This document shows positions 1 to 9,784 of a stretch of 64,000 bases of DNA, piece after piece (position 1 is the first letter of the stretch; each line of letters begins with the position of its first letter). A program made the position numbers and the translations under genes. The notes below the pieces were generated by a model, which made no database searches, was not told where the DNA came from, and saw nothing but the letters and a program-made list of their open reading frames with translations. Source of the DNA: Volutella citrinella (taxonomy: Eukaryota > Ascomycota > Sordariomycetes > Hypocreales > Nectriaceae); NCBI GenBank assembly GCA_034401135.1, contig JAWZSP010000010.1, positions 310,001 to 374,000 on the forward strand. Reading direction: 5' to 3'.

Positions 1-714
1 GATGCCTAGGTGTAAACATAAGTCAAGGAGCTTAGATTCTTGCAGTCAGGCGATCGGGTGATTGACCCGCGCGGGGAGAAAGAAAGACAAAGTCCCGAGC
101 CAGGTTGTCGCACGCCCATTTGTTGAAGGCCAACAGCTTGGCAGTAAAGATTGGCATGGTGTTCTCCTTTTCCCCCGGGAAATAGTTACCAGGTTTTGCT
201 TTCCTCACTTTTCATGATATGATCGAGTGTCTCCTTCTGTTCGCCATCACTAATGTGCTGTTGATGCTGATTCCAGAGACATCAGCTGAGTGACCATGGG
301 GGTCGGGGCTTCATATTTGACCAACGAGAAGACTCGAACTTATTAACACATATCTCTGGTTAGGTCACTTAGGTGACAGATCATTAAATGCGTAGTCAGA
401 GGAGGTGATGTCTTCCCCTGACTGTATTGTAGATGAATCAGATATAGAGGGACCTATGTAAGGAACAAATTGATGAACACATCACCATGCTCGAAAGTCC
501 TCTCTCCAACCATTATGCAATCAACGCAATCATTTGTTTCGCACCTGTGGCATGTGACCCTGTCAAGCAGCTATTTTGGCGTCATCTGTTGGCTTCAAAC
601 TGGTGGCTGATCTGCAGTTACCCCCTTGATTGAAAGATGTCTCATTCCAATCTTTTAAAGAACCTCTGTCTCTTCTATGATACTAGAGCATGTGTCTTAA
701 TCTGCACCCAAGAC
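1..714. other. intergenic, no gene seen
   Basis: No convincing coding frame, repeat or RNA gene is visible here. The stretch may hold the missing first exon of the OrsD-type gene that follows, because that reading frame has no ATG between its upstream in-frame stop at 715-717 and position 751. Confidence 0.4.
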
Positions 715-750
715 TAATGCAGAGTTGCATTATCCAATGGCCCATCACGC

Positions 751-2805
751 GTGACGACACATCTTCGCGATAAACACAACGTCTCTACCGAAGCAAGGAA
801 AGGGCTAAGTCGAATTCTCAAGTCCCTATCTCCACCTTGCCTCGATCCCGACGAAGCCCCACCCCGAGCCGATGGATCTCCCGAGCACGACAAGCTGCGA
901 GTCTACGAAGGCTTCACCTGCCTCCACTGCCCATTCCGCACCATCAGTATTCAGTTGATGCGGCGCCACATATCTAGCCCGCCAAAAGACTGCCGCCTGG
1001 AAGCTAGCCCCCGTCGCCGTCGCGATCTTGACCAGCAGTTCGAATGCGTATACCTACAGACATGGACGACCGGGCCTGCCCGGAGATACTGGATCATCGA
1101 GCGAGACGGAAGTGTCACCCGGCCAATGGACGGCCCGACAGTCCAGTCGCATCTGCAAGCCGTACTCACGCGGGAATTGGACCGACGTGGGCAGCAGAAA
1201 GCCGAGCTAGCGCCAGCTCCGCAGACTGGAACAGCGGACATGACGGCATTCGCCCTACAGCGACCCTGGATGGAGAGAACCTGCTGGGACCGGACGTATA
1301 GCGATAAGGGCCGCCGCCAGGTCCTCGCAGCCCTGACCCAGACCTTTACGCATCTAGGTGGGCGGGAATACCTAATCGGACGACGCGGAGTATGCGGGCT
1401 TAATGAAGATCTCGTAAGCCCAGGCGGAGACGAAGAAAGGATCGCCTCGCTGATTCGTCTTACTGATGTAATGATGGATCGGTGTGAGGAGACGGCAAGG
1501 AAGACGAGCCGATATATCCTCTGCTGGCTCCGAAGCACACAGGTGTCGTCGATATACGGCAAGCCCTTTGCGCTCGTTCAGCATCCATCATCGTCGGGCA
1601 AGTATCGACTCCTCCTTAAGCGATGTCTAATCATGGTCCTTCGGCTTTACCGGATGCCCCCTGACACCCGTATGCAGGCTGCGGGCCTGACGCTGAATAG
1701 GAAACAGCTGCAGTTCCTGGATGCGATATGGAACCATGAGGCGGTGAAGGACTTAGCCACTATAAGGAAGCTTGGCAAACAATCGCTTTATCACAATCGA
1801 GCTTTCGATGGAGACGCAAGAGATGAATCTACAGCTATGAGGCATGCGGAATGCATCGAGGATGGAGATGACTATAACCAGGGCGATGATAAGCAAGACG
1901 AGGAGCAAGAGTTTGATGAGGATAGCGATGAGCAGGATGAAGAGGAGGACGACGAGCAGGATGAAGATAGGGAGAAGGATAGGGAGTTCACTACGTGGAT
2001 GGAGGATCTAGGTGAACCAAGCGACGACGAGATGCCAAATGATGAGGATGAGGCCGGTGCCGCTAGAGGATCCCCAGAAGAACTCGTCGAGCTGCTCTTC
2101 GGCCTGACTCTAGCACTCGCCACTCAACCGGTGATCGATGGCCAACCACAAACGACTGTGCTTATATACTTCAGCGGCATTCTAGGCTTCTCGTCGTCAT
2201 CAGACAGTATCTTCCTGCCAGCCAGGTCTTATACCTCGAACCTCTCTGGCTTGATCTACATCCTCCGTCTCGTATTCCTTGAATACGCCCTTCCTGGACA
2301 GGCATATCACACCCTCGGCATTGAACGACGACCGCGAGAAGGTCAACTTGACCGACTGCAGCCAATACGGAGGCAGTATATGGTAATGGAATCCCAGTCA
2401 CCATTTGAAGAGCTGATAAGCCTACGCAATTATGGCTATGTCATGTCACGGTCGGATACACCTTCTTTCCTCCTTCACTGGAGCGATAATGGGCAGGTTG
2501 TCTCATTGGGGAACGAGATCTCGATCTCTATGGGCCAGTTTCGACGGCTCCCTGAGCACTTCATAAAGGAGGCAGCCAGGTTATGTGGCGAGATGATGTT
2601 ATCTTTGGACCCGGAAATCAACCTCTCCAGCATCAAGGATGACATGACCAACAACAAAGAGGGCTTCTCCTTCGTTCTTCATCCTAGTAACAAGTTGGAT
2701 GCGGCCTACCTCAAGCTCTGCAGTCAAGCGCATAGAGCTCACCGCCACGGGCTTTTTCGAGGTAGCGACTGGGATGTTACCGTCCGTTCCAGACAGCCGA
2801 CGTAG
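751..2805 (+). CDS. OrsD-domain (DUF3505) protein with C2H2-like finger, 5' end incomplete
   Basis: A 684-codon open frame. Near the N-terminus, residues about 51-75 contain a C-x2-C finger with downstream His (core FTCLHCPFRTISIQLMRRHI), as in OrsD/DUF3505 proteins, a family named from the orsellinic acid cluster and often found in subtelomeric or dispersed fungal gene families. The middle carries a long Asp/Glu-rich acidic stretch (about residues 375-435), then a conserved C-terminal region without a recognised fold. The frame opens with GTG at 751 and has an in-frame stop at 715, so there is no proper ATG: either an upstream exon is missed or the 5' end is lost. Its opening residues (THLRDKH) look like the second half of another zinc-finger unit, which favours a missing 5' part. 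No frameshift is visible inside. Molecular role unknown. Confidence 0.65.
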   Translation: MTTHLRDKHNVSTEARKGLSRILKSLSPPCLDPDEAPPRADGSPEHDKLRVYEGFTCLHCPFRTISIQLMRRHISSPPKDCRLEASPRRRRDLDQQFECVYLQTWTTGPARRYWIIERDGSVTRPMDGPTVQSHLQAVLTRELDRRGQQKAELAPAPQTGTADMTAFALQRPWMERTCWDRTYSDKGRRQVLAALTQTFTHLGGREYLIGRRGVCGLNEDLVSPGGDEERIASLIRLTDVMMDRCEETARKTSRYILCWLRSTQVSSIYGKPFALVQHPSSSGKYRLLLKRCLIMVLRLYRMPPDTRMQAAGLTLNRKQLQFLDAIWNHEAVKDLATIRKLGKQSLYHNRAFDGDARDESTAMRHAECIEDGDDYNQGDDKQDEEQEFDEDSDEQDEEEDDEQDEDREKDREFTTWMEDLGEPSDDEMPNDEDEAGAARGSPEELVELLFGLTLALATQPVIDGQPQTTVLIYFSGILGFSSSSDSIFLPARSYTSNLSGLIYILRLVFLEYALPGQAYHTLGIERRPREGQLDRLQPIRRQYMVMESQSPFEELISLRNYGYVMSRSDTPSFLLHWSDNGQVVSLGNEISISMGQFRRLPEHFIKEAARLCGEMMLSLDPEINLSSIKDDMTNNKEGFSFVLHPSNKLDAAYLKLCSQAHRAHRHGLFRGSDWDVTVRSRQPT

Positions 2806-2888
2806 GGTTACGGACAAGAAAAGGGAAAGGTATTTCAATTTATCTACTGACTTTTAATCTTTGAACTAGGACGGAGACCGATCAACTA

Positions 2889-3112
2889 AAATAGCTGCCC
2901 CCTGGGGGCAGGAATATCCGACGGTTGAGCAACTCTGTAGAAACTAGCTGGCCAAAACGCTGCCCCTTGGGGGCATGAATTTCTTAGGGTTAAGCAGCCT
3001 GTAGAAACTGACTGACTAAAAGGCTGCCCCCTGGGGGCAGGAATTTGTCAGGGTTACGCAGCCCGTAGAAACCGACTGACAAAAAGGCTGCCCCCTGGGG
3101 GCAGGAATTTCG
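2889..3112. repeat. four-copy tandem repeat with palindromic core, period 64-65 bp
   Basis: Four units start at about 2894, 2959, 3023 and 3087. Each carries CTGCCCCCTGGGGGCAG or a one-base variant, an inverted repeat with 8-base arms around a single centre base, followed by a shared tail (GAATTT..AGGGTTA.GCAGCC.GTAGAAAC..ACTGAC). A related isolated motif lies at 3759-3776. The array begins about 85 bp after the OrsD-type stop codon. The arms could form hairpins or bind a dimeric protein. Confidence 0.85.
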
Positions 3113-3968
3113 TAAGACCGGCCCAGTATGTTCAACAACAACTGACGGCTTTATTGCCAGGCTCAACGAACTGCAATACAATACAGCGTACTGCATACAC
3201 TCCTAGAAAATTTAGTCAGGACTGCTCACAATAATATAACACACACCAGATAGCCAAAGAGAAACAGTTTTTTGTCTGTGAACTGCACTCAGGTAGCTCT
3301 AGTAGTGAGTTCATCACCTTGCTTGTTTAGATATCGACTTATCGAGAGCAGAAGGGAGTCATTTCTCTGCATTGCACTAGCTGCAGATCCTGCACTAAAG
3401 AAAGTGCTTCCCAGCTGGAGGCGAAGGGTTCAAAAATGTGGTCGTAGATGCAAACGCGTAAAAAGAAGGATCGGGTGGGTGGAAAAGACAACAACGCGTG
3501 ATGTACGTAGGAAAGAGATTTAATAAGATGTCATTTGCTTCGGCAGAGATCGAGCGCCACAGCCCAATACCAGCCAATAATCGACCTAGCAGTGCCGGCT
3601 GAAAAGTATCTTGCTTTTTTCCCTTCACAGCCAATGAAATCGATAGATAAACAAAAATAATCTCCCTTCCCACCGACTCGACAAGGTATCCTTGCTTCAT
3701 GCGTTCAAGGTGAGAAAGGCGACGAGTGAGGGCAAAGAAAGGTGTTCTGCCACGACCTCAGCCCCCTTGGGGCCCGAACGGTAACAAGACACACTGCAGC
3801 ATGAAGAATATCAGGACTTATAGTACGCATCACAACCACCCTGTTATAGTGGTGCCAGTTTGAGCCGTCGCCGGTCCTTTAGTACCGTCTTGATCCCTTA
3901 CCCTATAACAGTTCCTAGACATTCGTTGTGAGCGCAGCCGATCGGCTGAGGTTATCGTCCACATCGAC
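3113..3968. other. intergenic, one lone palindrome-like motif
   Basis: No supported gene. The only structure seen is CAGCCCCCTTGGGGCCCG at 3759-3776, which resembles the core of the tandem array upstream. The open frames here look incidental. Confidence 0.4.
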
Positions 3969-4601
3969 ATGCCCAAACGCGCCAGAGAGCAGCCAGTAGA
4001 CGGCGAGGAGGTCCGGCCGCCACGAGGACAAAGGCGCACACAGGGGCAGCCGGCCCAATCCACATCGTCCAGCCCGTCGCCAACCCGCACCATCCATTTT
4101 CATGAAGGCAACTCGCCTGAGCAGCAGGCCCGACCATACCTTCTCGCCACCGCAACGCTGCCCATTCGCGCGCTCACCACGACATGGAAGGTTGGCCAGA
4201 ACCGGCCGATCAACCCGCGACATGTCAGTCATCTTTGTGCGACATTCCGAGAGGGGAAGCTCATGCGGCAAGCCGAGGAGCACTTTCTCCTAGCCACCTG
4301 CAGCGCCGACGCCGTCGAGGCCATGTTCCAGCACCTAGATGAGGCTGGTGGACCGGGTCGCGCACTGGACAAGGACGGCATCGCGACCTTCGCCAGCTGG
4401 TTGGATGTGAACGAGGAGAAGCTCGAGGTCATGGCAGGCCAGCACCGGATCGCGGCATTGGAGCGCGACGCTGAACAGACCCGCTCGGGCGAGGAGGAGC
4501 TGTGGTGGACTTGTAGGATCTACGACCGCGGTAAGTTTTACCCTATACAGGATGATTACCTCTGGAACTCTAGTAGAGTTCCTTTTTGCGCCCCACTCTA
4601 A
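3969..4601 (+). CDS. ParB/DGQHR-like (GQHR motif) protein, 3' part unresolved
   Basis: The frame begins MPKRAREQ with a basic, proline-rich N-terminus of about 45 residues. It then shows a ParB-like architecture: a region PINPRHVSHLCATFREGKL, and about 60-70 residues later the motif VMAGQHRIAALE. The GQHR box with preceding hydrophobics is the hallmark of ParB/DGQHR-type nucleotide- or DNA-binding folds (for example DndB relatives). After RIYDRG a splice donor (GTAAGT at about 4531) is likely, so the last 20 or so codons of the open frame are probably intron and the true 3' exons were not resolved. Downstream sequence to 4760 matches something else on the minus strand, so the gene may be truncated. 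Cellular role unknown. Confidence 0.5.
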   Translation: MPKRAREQPVDGEEVRPPRGQRRTQGQPAQSTSSSPSPTRTIHFHEGNSPEQQARPYLLATATLPIRALTTTWKVGQNRPINPRHVSHLCATFREGKLMRQAEEHFLLATCSADAVEAMFQHLDEAGGPGRALDKDGIATFASWLDVNEEKLEVMAGQHRIAALERDAEQTRSGEEELWWTCRIYDRGKFYPIQDDYLWNSSRVPFCAPL

Positions 4602-4757
4602 AGTAGGCCGGATGAAGGCAAGGTATTTTAGTAAGCTCAGGCTGAAGTCAGGCGGAAGGTAGCGGACTATGTGGAAGGCATAGTTGTTCGAGGCCCGGGC
4701 CTTGTTGTAGCTGATGATCAACATCATCCTCCCCCTGTAGAAGAACACATTGCGCAT
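4590..4757 (-). pseudogene. fragment resembling the region upstream of telomere-linked RecQ helicases
   Basis: Minus-strand frame from an ATG at 4757 reads MRNVFFYRGRMMLIISYNKA and continues to a YLAFIRPTL segment. From memory this pattern (short hydrophobic strands, YNKAR, then RYLP and IRP) occurs in proteins encoded beside or within telomere-linked RecQ-type helicases of fungi, the same context in which OrsD proteins are common. No helicase motif is present in the window and both ends are broken, so this is at most a relic. The family link is a recollection and needs a search. Confidence 0.35.
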
Positions 4758-6602
4758 GGCAAGCTTAGTGTTCAGTCAGCGGATGCTGGTCACCTCGATG
4801 ACCCCTAGCAGCACGACTGTCGTGCCCAGCCCTGACCGGCGTGGTGCTGCGCAAGGCCAAAGTAGCAGCAGCAGGGTCTCGCTACCAGAGTTCATTCCCG
4901 CGCTCTTCACTACGGGGCACGAATGGCACTTCATCATCACCACCCGAGTCGAAAGCCATGTTAAAACTCTGGAGGGGTATCTTGCTTAGATCAACTAGCA
5001 CGATGCTGGGTATTACCAAATTGTGCACGCCATGTAAGTCTCGCGCAAATGGGTGGAAGGGGAGTATTGGCCGTGGCTGCGTTCGGTGATTCTGGCTTGT
5101 GCTGCTGTCGAAGAAGATGCAGGTTGCCAGTGATAAACAGGGTGAAGGTAGTTGGAAACAGATGAGCCAGTCCCTAATACAAAGCCACAGCGGCCGGGTC
5201 GGGGTTGGGCTCGTGATCGGGAGTCGTGGGTCTCGACTCTGATCTTCCATTTGCGATGAGTTGCCGTCTCATAACGTCAGGCGTTCAGGCGCTGGACCTT
5301 GCCATTAAGACACAGAAGGGAACAGTTCGGACCTACGGACTGGCCTACCCTATGCTGCACGACGCTACTAGTCCGCAGCTCCTGCTTAGTGGTATTACTG
5401 TTTCCATCCCATCCATCATCATCACGGCTACCATGGGCCGCCGTGCCCGGACTGCTAGCGAGGTAGACGACCAAACGCAGGACGAAATCATCGTCGCGCA
5501 GGCTGAGATCGGCTCGCCAGCGGCGGACACCACCAATAGCCACAGCCAGGAGACTGTCGGCAGTGGTACTCACGATAACCAGAGTGGTGATAGCAGGGAC
5601 ATCGGCCATAGCGGTCCTTGAATGGGTCTCGATGGGGAAATGGCGGCTGGAGACGTCATTGGGGAACACCCAAGCCTCTATTATATGAAGTGACTTTCGA
5701 TGAGTAGGAATTTCAGAGTTTCAGCAGTGTAGAGAAAGTGGTTGTGATAAAGGCGAGGTTAGTAATGACGCCAAGATGAGCTTTACGAGGCTGGCACGAC
5801 AGCCCACAAGAAGAGAATCGTCTTGAATTCCACAGCTGAACAACTCAGTAAGTTTCGCAAACAGGCCGGGCTTCAGAGCGAGAAATATGAAATCCTCATT
5901 CATACGGCATGGCGTTAAAGGGGTTTATTTCACTGCTATACCGACAAGTAAACTTTCTAGTTGCACAGTGGAATAGGGAGAAAGCTTTTTACCCAGTGTT
6001 GTCAAGCACTGGCTTTCAGCTTCAAGCTGAAGGTTGATGGAGGTGTTGTCATGGGTATACAATAGTGGCCAAGAGTCCAGTAATTAATTATTCCTTCTCG
6101 CCGCAGGAGCGCGACTATCTTCGGCACGGATGCTGTACGTGAACTGGCGCACGATGGGCCCTGTGGATGTTGCGTCTTCCTCGCCTGCTAGGATGTTTGT
6201 TTCCGATGGATGCGGAGCTCGCTCAGCCGGTAGGCGCATTGCACACGCGACTGGTGTGCGTAAATGCACCTCGTCGACTGGCCGCGGAGGTAGGACGGAT
6301 CGAGCAACATGCTCTCCGTGTGCCGGTTCTGGAAGGGATACTGCTTTGCGGCATCAAATGGCACCTTGATCATAGAACTGGCCATAGACGAGTCCGCTCT
6401 TGAGCCCCCAGCTCTCCGACCGAGGCGTCACCGTCATTCACCGGGAATCGCGAAGGGTCACAAATGGATTTGTCGTCCGCGTGATCGGCGCCCGGCGGCC
6501 CTTGAGGGCCTTGACGTCTGCCGCGCCACAGCTTATCCAGGCAGCACCGGCGTCAGAGCAGCACCCTACCCTAGCGGCCGATATCGATATAAGTGGCCTC
6601 TG
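4758..6602. other. no supported gene; short incidental frames
   Basis: Several overlapping open frames on both strands (for example 5433-5621 plus, Ser/Thr/Asp-rich) have no recognisable domain and no coherent exon structure. Moderate GC content, no RIP-like decay, no repeat noticed. Confidence 0.3.
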
Positions 6603-6759
6603 GCCACAAAGGTTGGAAACTCTGAAGTTTATCGCAACCTTCCTACAACCTTTGGTGGTGCAGAGACCTTGATGGACAAGAAGGCCGCCATTTGCTGCAT
6701 CTGTCAAATGCTAATTGTGACTCATTACGGACTAACACTGTGGTTGAGATGTTGGGTAT
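6603..6759 (+). repeat. inverted dispersed repeat, left copy
   Basis: The reverse complement of this stretch matches 17523-17700 at roughly 90% by eye over the first 130 bases, starting at the shared edge ATACCCAACATCTCAACCAC, with a short indel near the other end. The copy ends about 10 bp before the first recognisable codons of the sugar-transporter remnant, so it marks where the 5' part of that gene is lost. No coding capacity or transposase is visible in the unit. Confidence 0.8.
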
Positions 6760-6768
6760 TCTCATAGC

Positions 6769-7314
6769 AGATATTTGGCCTTTGAGCACGAGACCGTATG
6801 GTGTTTCGCTGGGAACATCGAGCAACCGGATGTGAGTACCATCACGGGTGGTTCTTCGGAGGCATATACTGACAGACATCCAGGAACAACTTCATGTAAG
6901 CGTCTGAGTGCAATAACGTGAATGATAAAGTAGTAACCATGTCGCAGCGTCGGACAAGTAACACCAGACATGCTCACGGACATTACTTACGGGACCTACA
7001 TCATCTTTGGGCTGCTGACGTATCTAAGAGCCGCCTGTATCTGGTTTGTTATCCCAGAAACCAAGCGGCTTTCGCTAGAAGAAATGGTACGTTCCCAAAT
7101 GACTCTCGCAGGCTTCATCCGCGTGACTAACCTCCTCTGATAGGACATTGTGTTTGGGTCGGAGGGCACAGCACAAGCCGACACGGAGCGCATGAATGAG
7201 ATTCACACTGAGATTGGACTCCTGAGGGTGCTGGGGCAAGGAGACGGACCAAGGGAGGACCCCGAGAAGCTGGAGGCGCAAGTTGAGTTGACGGCGACGA
7301 ATGGCACATCGTGA
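6769..7314 (+). pseudogene. MFS sugar transporter, C-terminal remnant with four exons
   Basis: Splicing 6769-6831, 6884-6895, 6948-7086 and 7144-7314 gives a continuous C-terminus typical of fungal MFS sugar/quinate transporters: IWPLSTRPYGVSLGTSSN, then NNFIVGQVTPDML, YGTYIIFGLLTYL (last membrane helices) and the conserved PETK..LSLEEMDIVFGS box, followed by a charged cytosolic tail ending at TGA 7312-7314. All introns are GT-AG and the frame is intact. The first eight or more transmembrane helices are missing: upstream sequence turns directly into the dispersed repeat at 6603-6759, so the gene is 5'-truncated and cannot make a transporter. Confidence 0.8.
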
Positions 7315-7559
7315 TAGCATCCTGAGACGTGAAGCTGGTCTTTGATGTAGTGAAGCGACAGCAGCAGCTGATCCTTCCTGAATCAGCGACAACATATTTG
7401 ACAGCAGTAGATGTCGGGCCTCTCATTTTGCACTCATCAACACCAAGATAGCCGTGACCGACAATGCCGATAGGCAGTTTTTTATCCCTCACAAAAGCGG
7501 GGTTGGGCACGCATGGAGCTAGGGGGAGAGATCCTGATCAATTCAAATCAACGGTTCAA
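7315..7559. other. spacer between transporter remnant and duplicated segment
   Basis: No gene or repeat recognised in these bases. The left edge of the large duplicated segment lies at about 7560. Confidence 0.4.
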
Positions 7560-8835
7560 TAAGAATATACTAACATTTTCCCTATCTAAACTCAGTATGC
7601 CCTTGGAGAGGTTGTTGATCCGCTCTCCGCATGAAAAAGGTCACGAAAGCGCGAGCGATGTAATGACCGGTCATTACGCCATTACTACCAAAGAGAGGGA
7701 GTGCGAGAACGTATTCCGCAAATGGAAATCCCTGGCTTATCACGTCGTTATAGAGCGCGGTGAGCATGTCTTCCATGTCGCTTATCCCAGTGACGGGGTC
7801 CATAGCCAACGCATCAAGCTGGGCCCAGTTTGCCCCTTCCCACTCAGCAGGCAAACTGATCGTCGACGTGATACTGATTCCTTTAGTGGTGAGAGCAGTA
7901 GTTCTAGCCAGGAGGCCTTGATTCTCAGGGTTAACCAGCTCCAGAAGCCGGGCAGTCGCTAACTCAGGTCCTTGAGCCGTGAGTTCAGTGGAGAACCTGA
8001 CGGCTGCATCTGTGGCCACCCTCCTGACCTCAGACGCGACGTGACTTGCCAAAGTTGTTGACCCGAGCACCATTGCTCGCTGCCCATCCAAAAGATTTGG
8101 GACCATAGGTGATTCCCACGTCATCCTGGTGATCCTTAATGCACTCTTAAAACCGGCATTGGTGACTCCTGGGATCTCAAGTAGGAACTTGGCAGCAGGG
8201 ATGAGCGGCCCGGGCCGAGGGCGGTTATCGGCTCGCTTTGGCAATATGTTTCTCTCAGACAGGGGCAAACTATCATCTGAAAGTTAGATCTATAGATTTA
8301 AGCATCTTGAACCATTCTGAATACATACTCTTGAACAGTGCTGCTAGAGGCATCGCTATGCTGGAGCTCATGAGCCTCATCCAGCGGTGCTGCGTTTATA
8401 GAAACTGCTGCTTGACATAGCAACGCATAGTAAAAGAAAGAGAGCATCATTATAGTTAATAGAGAGGAGAGGGGTTTCGAATGAGCCTAATAAGTAGGAG
8501 AATGGGATGTTTATTTTAAGTTGATTTCCATGTGTGTAAACTTCGCCCGCGGGCGCCTTTAATAAACAATCCTGGTATTATTTCAAGTTTAAGCTAAGCG
8601 ATAACAGCTCAAGGTGAGCCCGCGTGTTTCTTCTTTTTCATTTTCTTCCTTTTCACGATATGTATTGTTTTAGTAAGTACATATAGGATTGCGCTACTTA
8701 TACATCCCGGGCGGCGCCTTAATGCGGGCCGAGATCCTCCTGAGACTTAGTAAAGCCAGACTGAGCGATTTTCTTAAAGTTTTACGATCCTATTGTCTAA
8801 ATAGCGCCCAAGGATCAGGATAAGGATGAGGAAGT
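7560..8835. repeat. duplicated segment, copy 1 (secreted-protein gene plus flank)
   Basis: Matches 14219-16082 in the same orientation. Homology starts at ACTAACATTTTCCCTATCTA just downstream of the stop codon, covers the gene and its upstream region, and runs on through a CGCCCGCG..GCC block, AGCTCAAGGTGAGCCCGCG and AATAGCGCCCAAGGATCAGG. Copy 1 is the shorter one: copy 2 has roughly 60, 300 and 160 bp of extra sequence in the upstream flank. Confidence 0.85.
7582..8450 (-). CDS. putative secreted protein, paralogue 1
   Basis: Two exons, 8329-8450 and 7582-8269, with a 59-nt GT-AG intron, give 269 residues. The first ATG (8450) starts MMLSFFYYALLCQAAVSINA, a good signal peptide. The upstream frame lacks an ATG, which fixes this start. 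The mature part begins with a conserved LPLSERNIL block and later has EWEGANWAQL and a GFP.AEY.L stretch ending in a G..IARAFV segment. No cysteine pattern, domain or catalytic motif was recognised. The paralogue at 14239-15104 is about half identical overall with the same intron position, so both copies look under constraint. The family is unknown to me; being secreted and duplicated in an accessory region makes an extracellular or host-interaction role possible, but that is inference. Confidence 0.7.
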
Positions 8836-9784
8836 AAAGTTTATCCTACTTGCTTACTCCCTCTACCTGCCTACCTAAAAAAGGAGAAGCAGACCAGCCT
8901 GAAGGCAGAAGCAGGATGGTCCTCAGCCAGTTCAGCCAGTTCACCTATAAGGGCTGCGATTGGTGCACGCGCGACGTTGCATGTTTGAGAAAGGGCAATG
9001 GCGCGATTAAGGAAAATAGCCTAGAAGCACCTTGTTTCCCCGCTTCTCCCGCTTCTGCTTGCCGAAAAACAGGCTGTGACACGTCCAATGACGGCCAACG
9101 TCGTATGGCATGGCATGGCACAGGATGCGTCGCATGAGCGGGGCTTTCCAGAAGTGGAGGGGGCACAGTTGTCGCCAAGCAATACGCTCGGTAATTGGCT
9201 GAAGCCGTGTCTGCATTTACTGTCAATACTTCTGAAAAAATGAAGGCAGGAGTTGGGTTGTCGGTCCGAAAGCCGCGATTCGGAGATCAAAGTCAGGACT
9301 GTCAGGGTATGAAGCGGTGTGGTCCTCCGTCGCAAAGTCCTTCGAGATACATAATTTATCGCGAGCATTTCAATATTCCTCTCAGCAGCAGGCGTGGGTT
9401 GACAGAATGCCCATCATCCGGGGCGTAGCCGAAGAGGCTAGAGCACCAACTCAGTCTCTGCAGGGAGTCGAAAGGAGCCATCCCCTTGCGCGAGTGCAGC
9501 TACGCAGCTGACTGCGAAGACATGTACGACGAAGGAATCAATGACCGGCTTCCTAAAAATGGCCACGTTTGGGTGCAACTGCGTTTCTCTTTCCGTGAGC
9601 CTGGAACCGCCTGGTCCGCATTTCCGCCTGCAACGGCCTCCTGGAGAGTGGAGGCATCTCATAAGAATAGCAGAATCGAGACTGGCGTATCATTTTGCTG
9701 GGACGAGATAAGAAACCCTTCCAGCCCGGATCGCCGAGCCCGACTCAATGGATGCAATGAAGTCTTGCCTTATCAGTTACCTCG
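8836..9784. other. intergenic before the E2 gene
   Basis: No supported gene. Short direct repeats occur (GCCAGTTCA at about 8930, TGGCATGGCA at about 9107). The N-terminal coding part of the E2 gene may extend into the last 200-300 bases, but I could not define an exon. Confidence 0.35.

Noticed and set aside
951..1562. 203-codon minus-strand open frame
   Set aside because: It lies entirely antisense to the OrsD-type coding frame and has no motif; a shadow frame.
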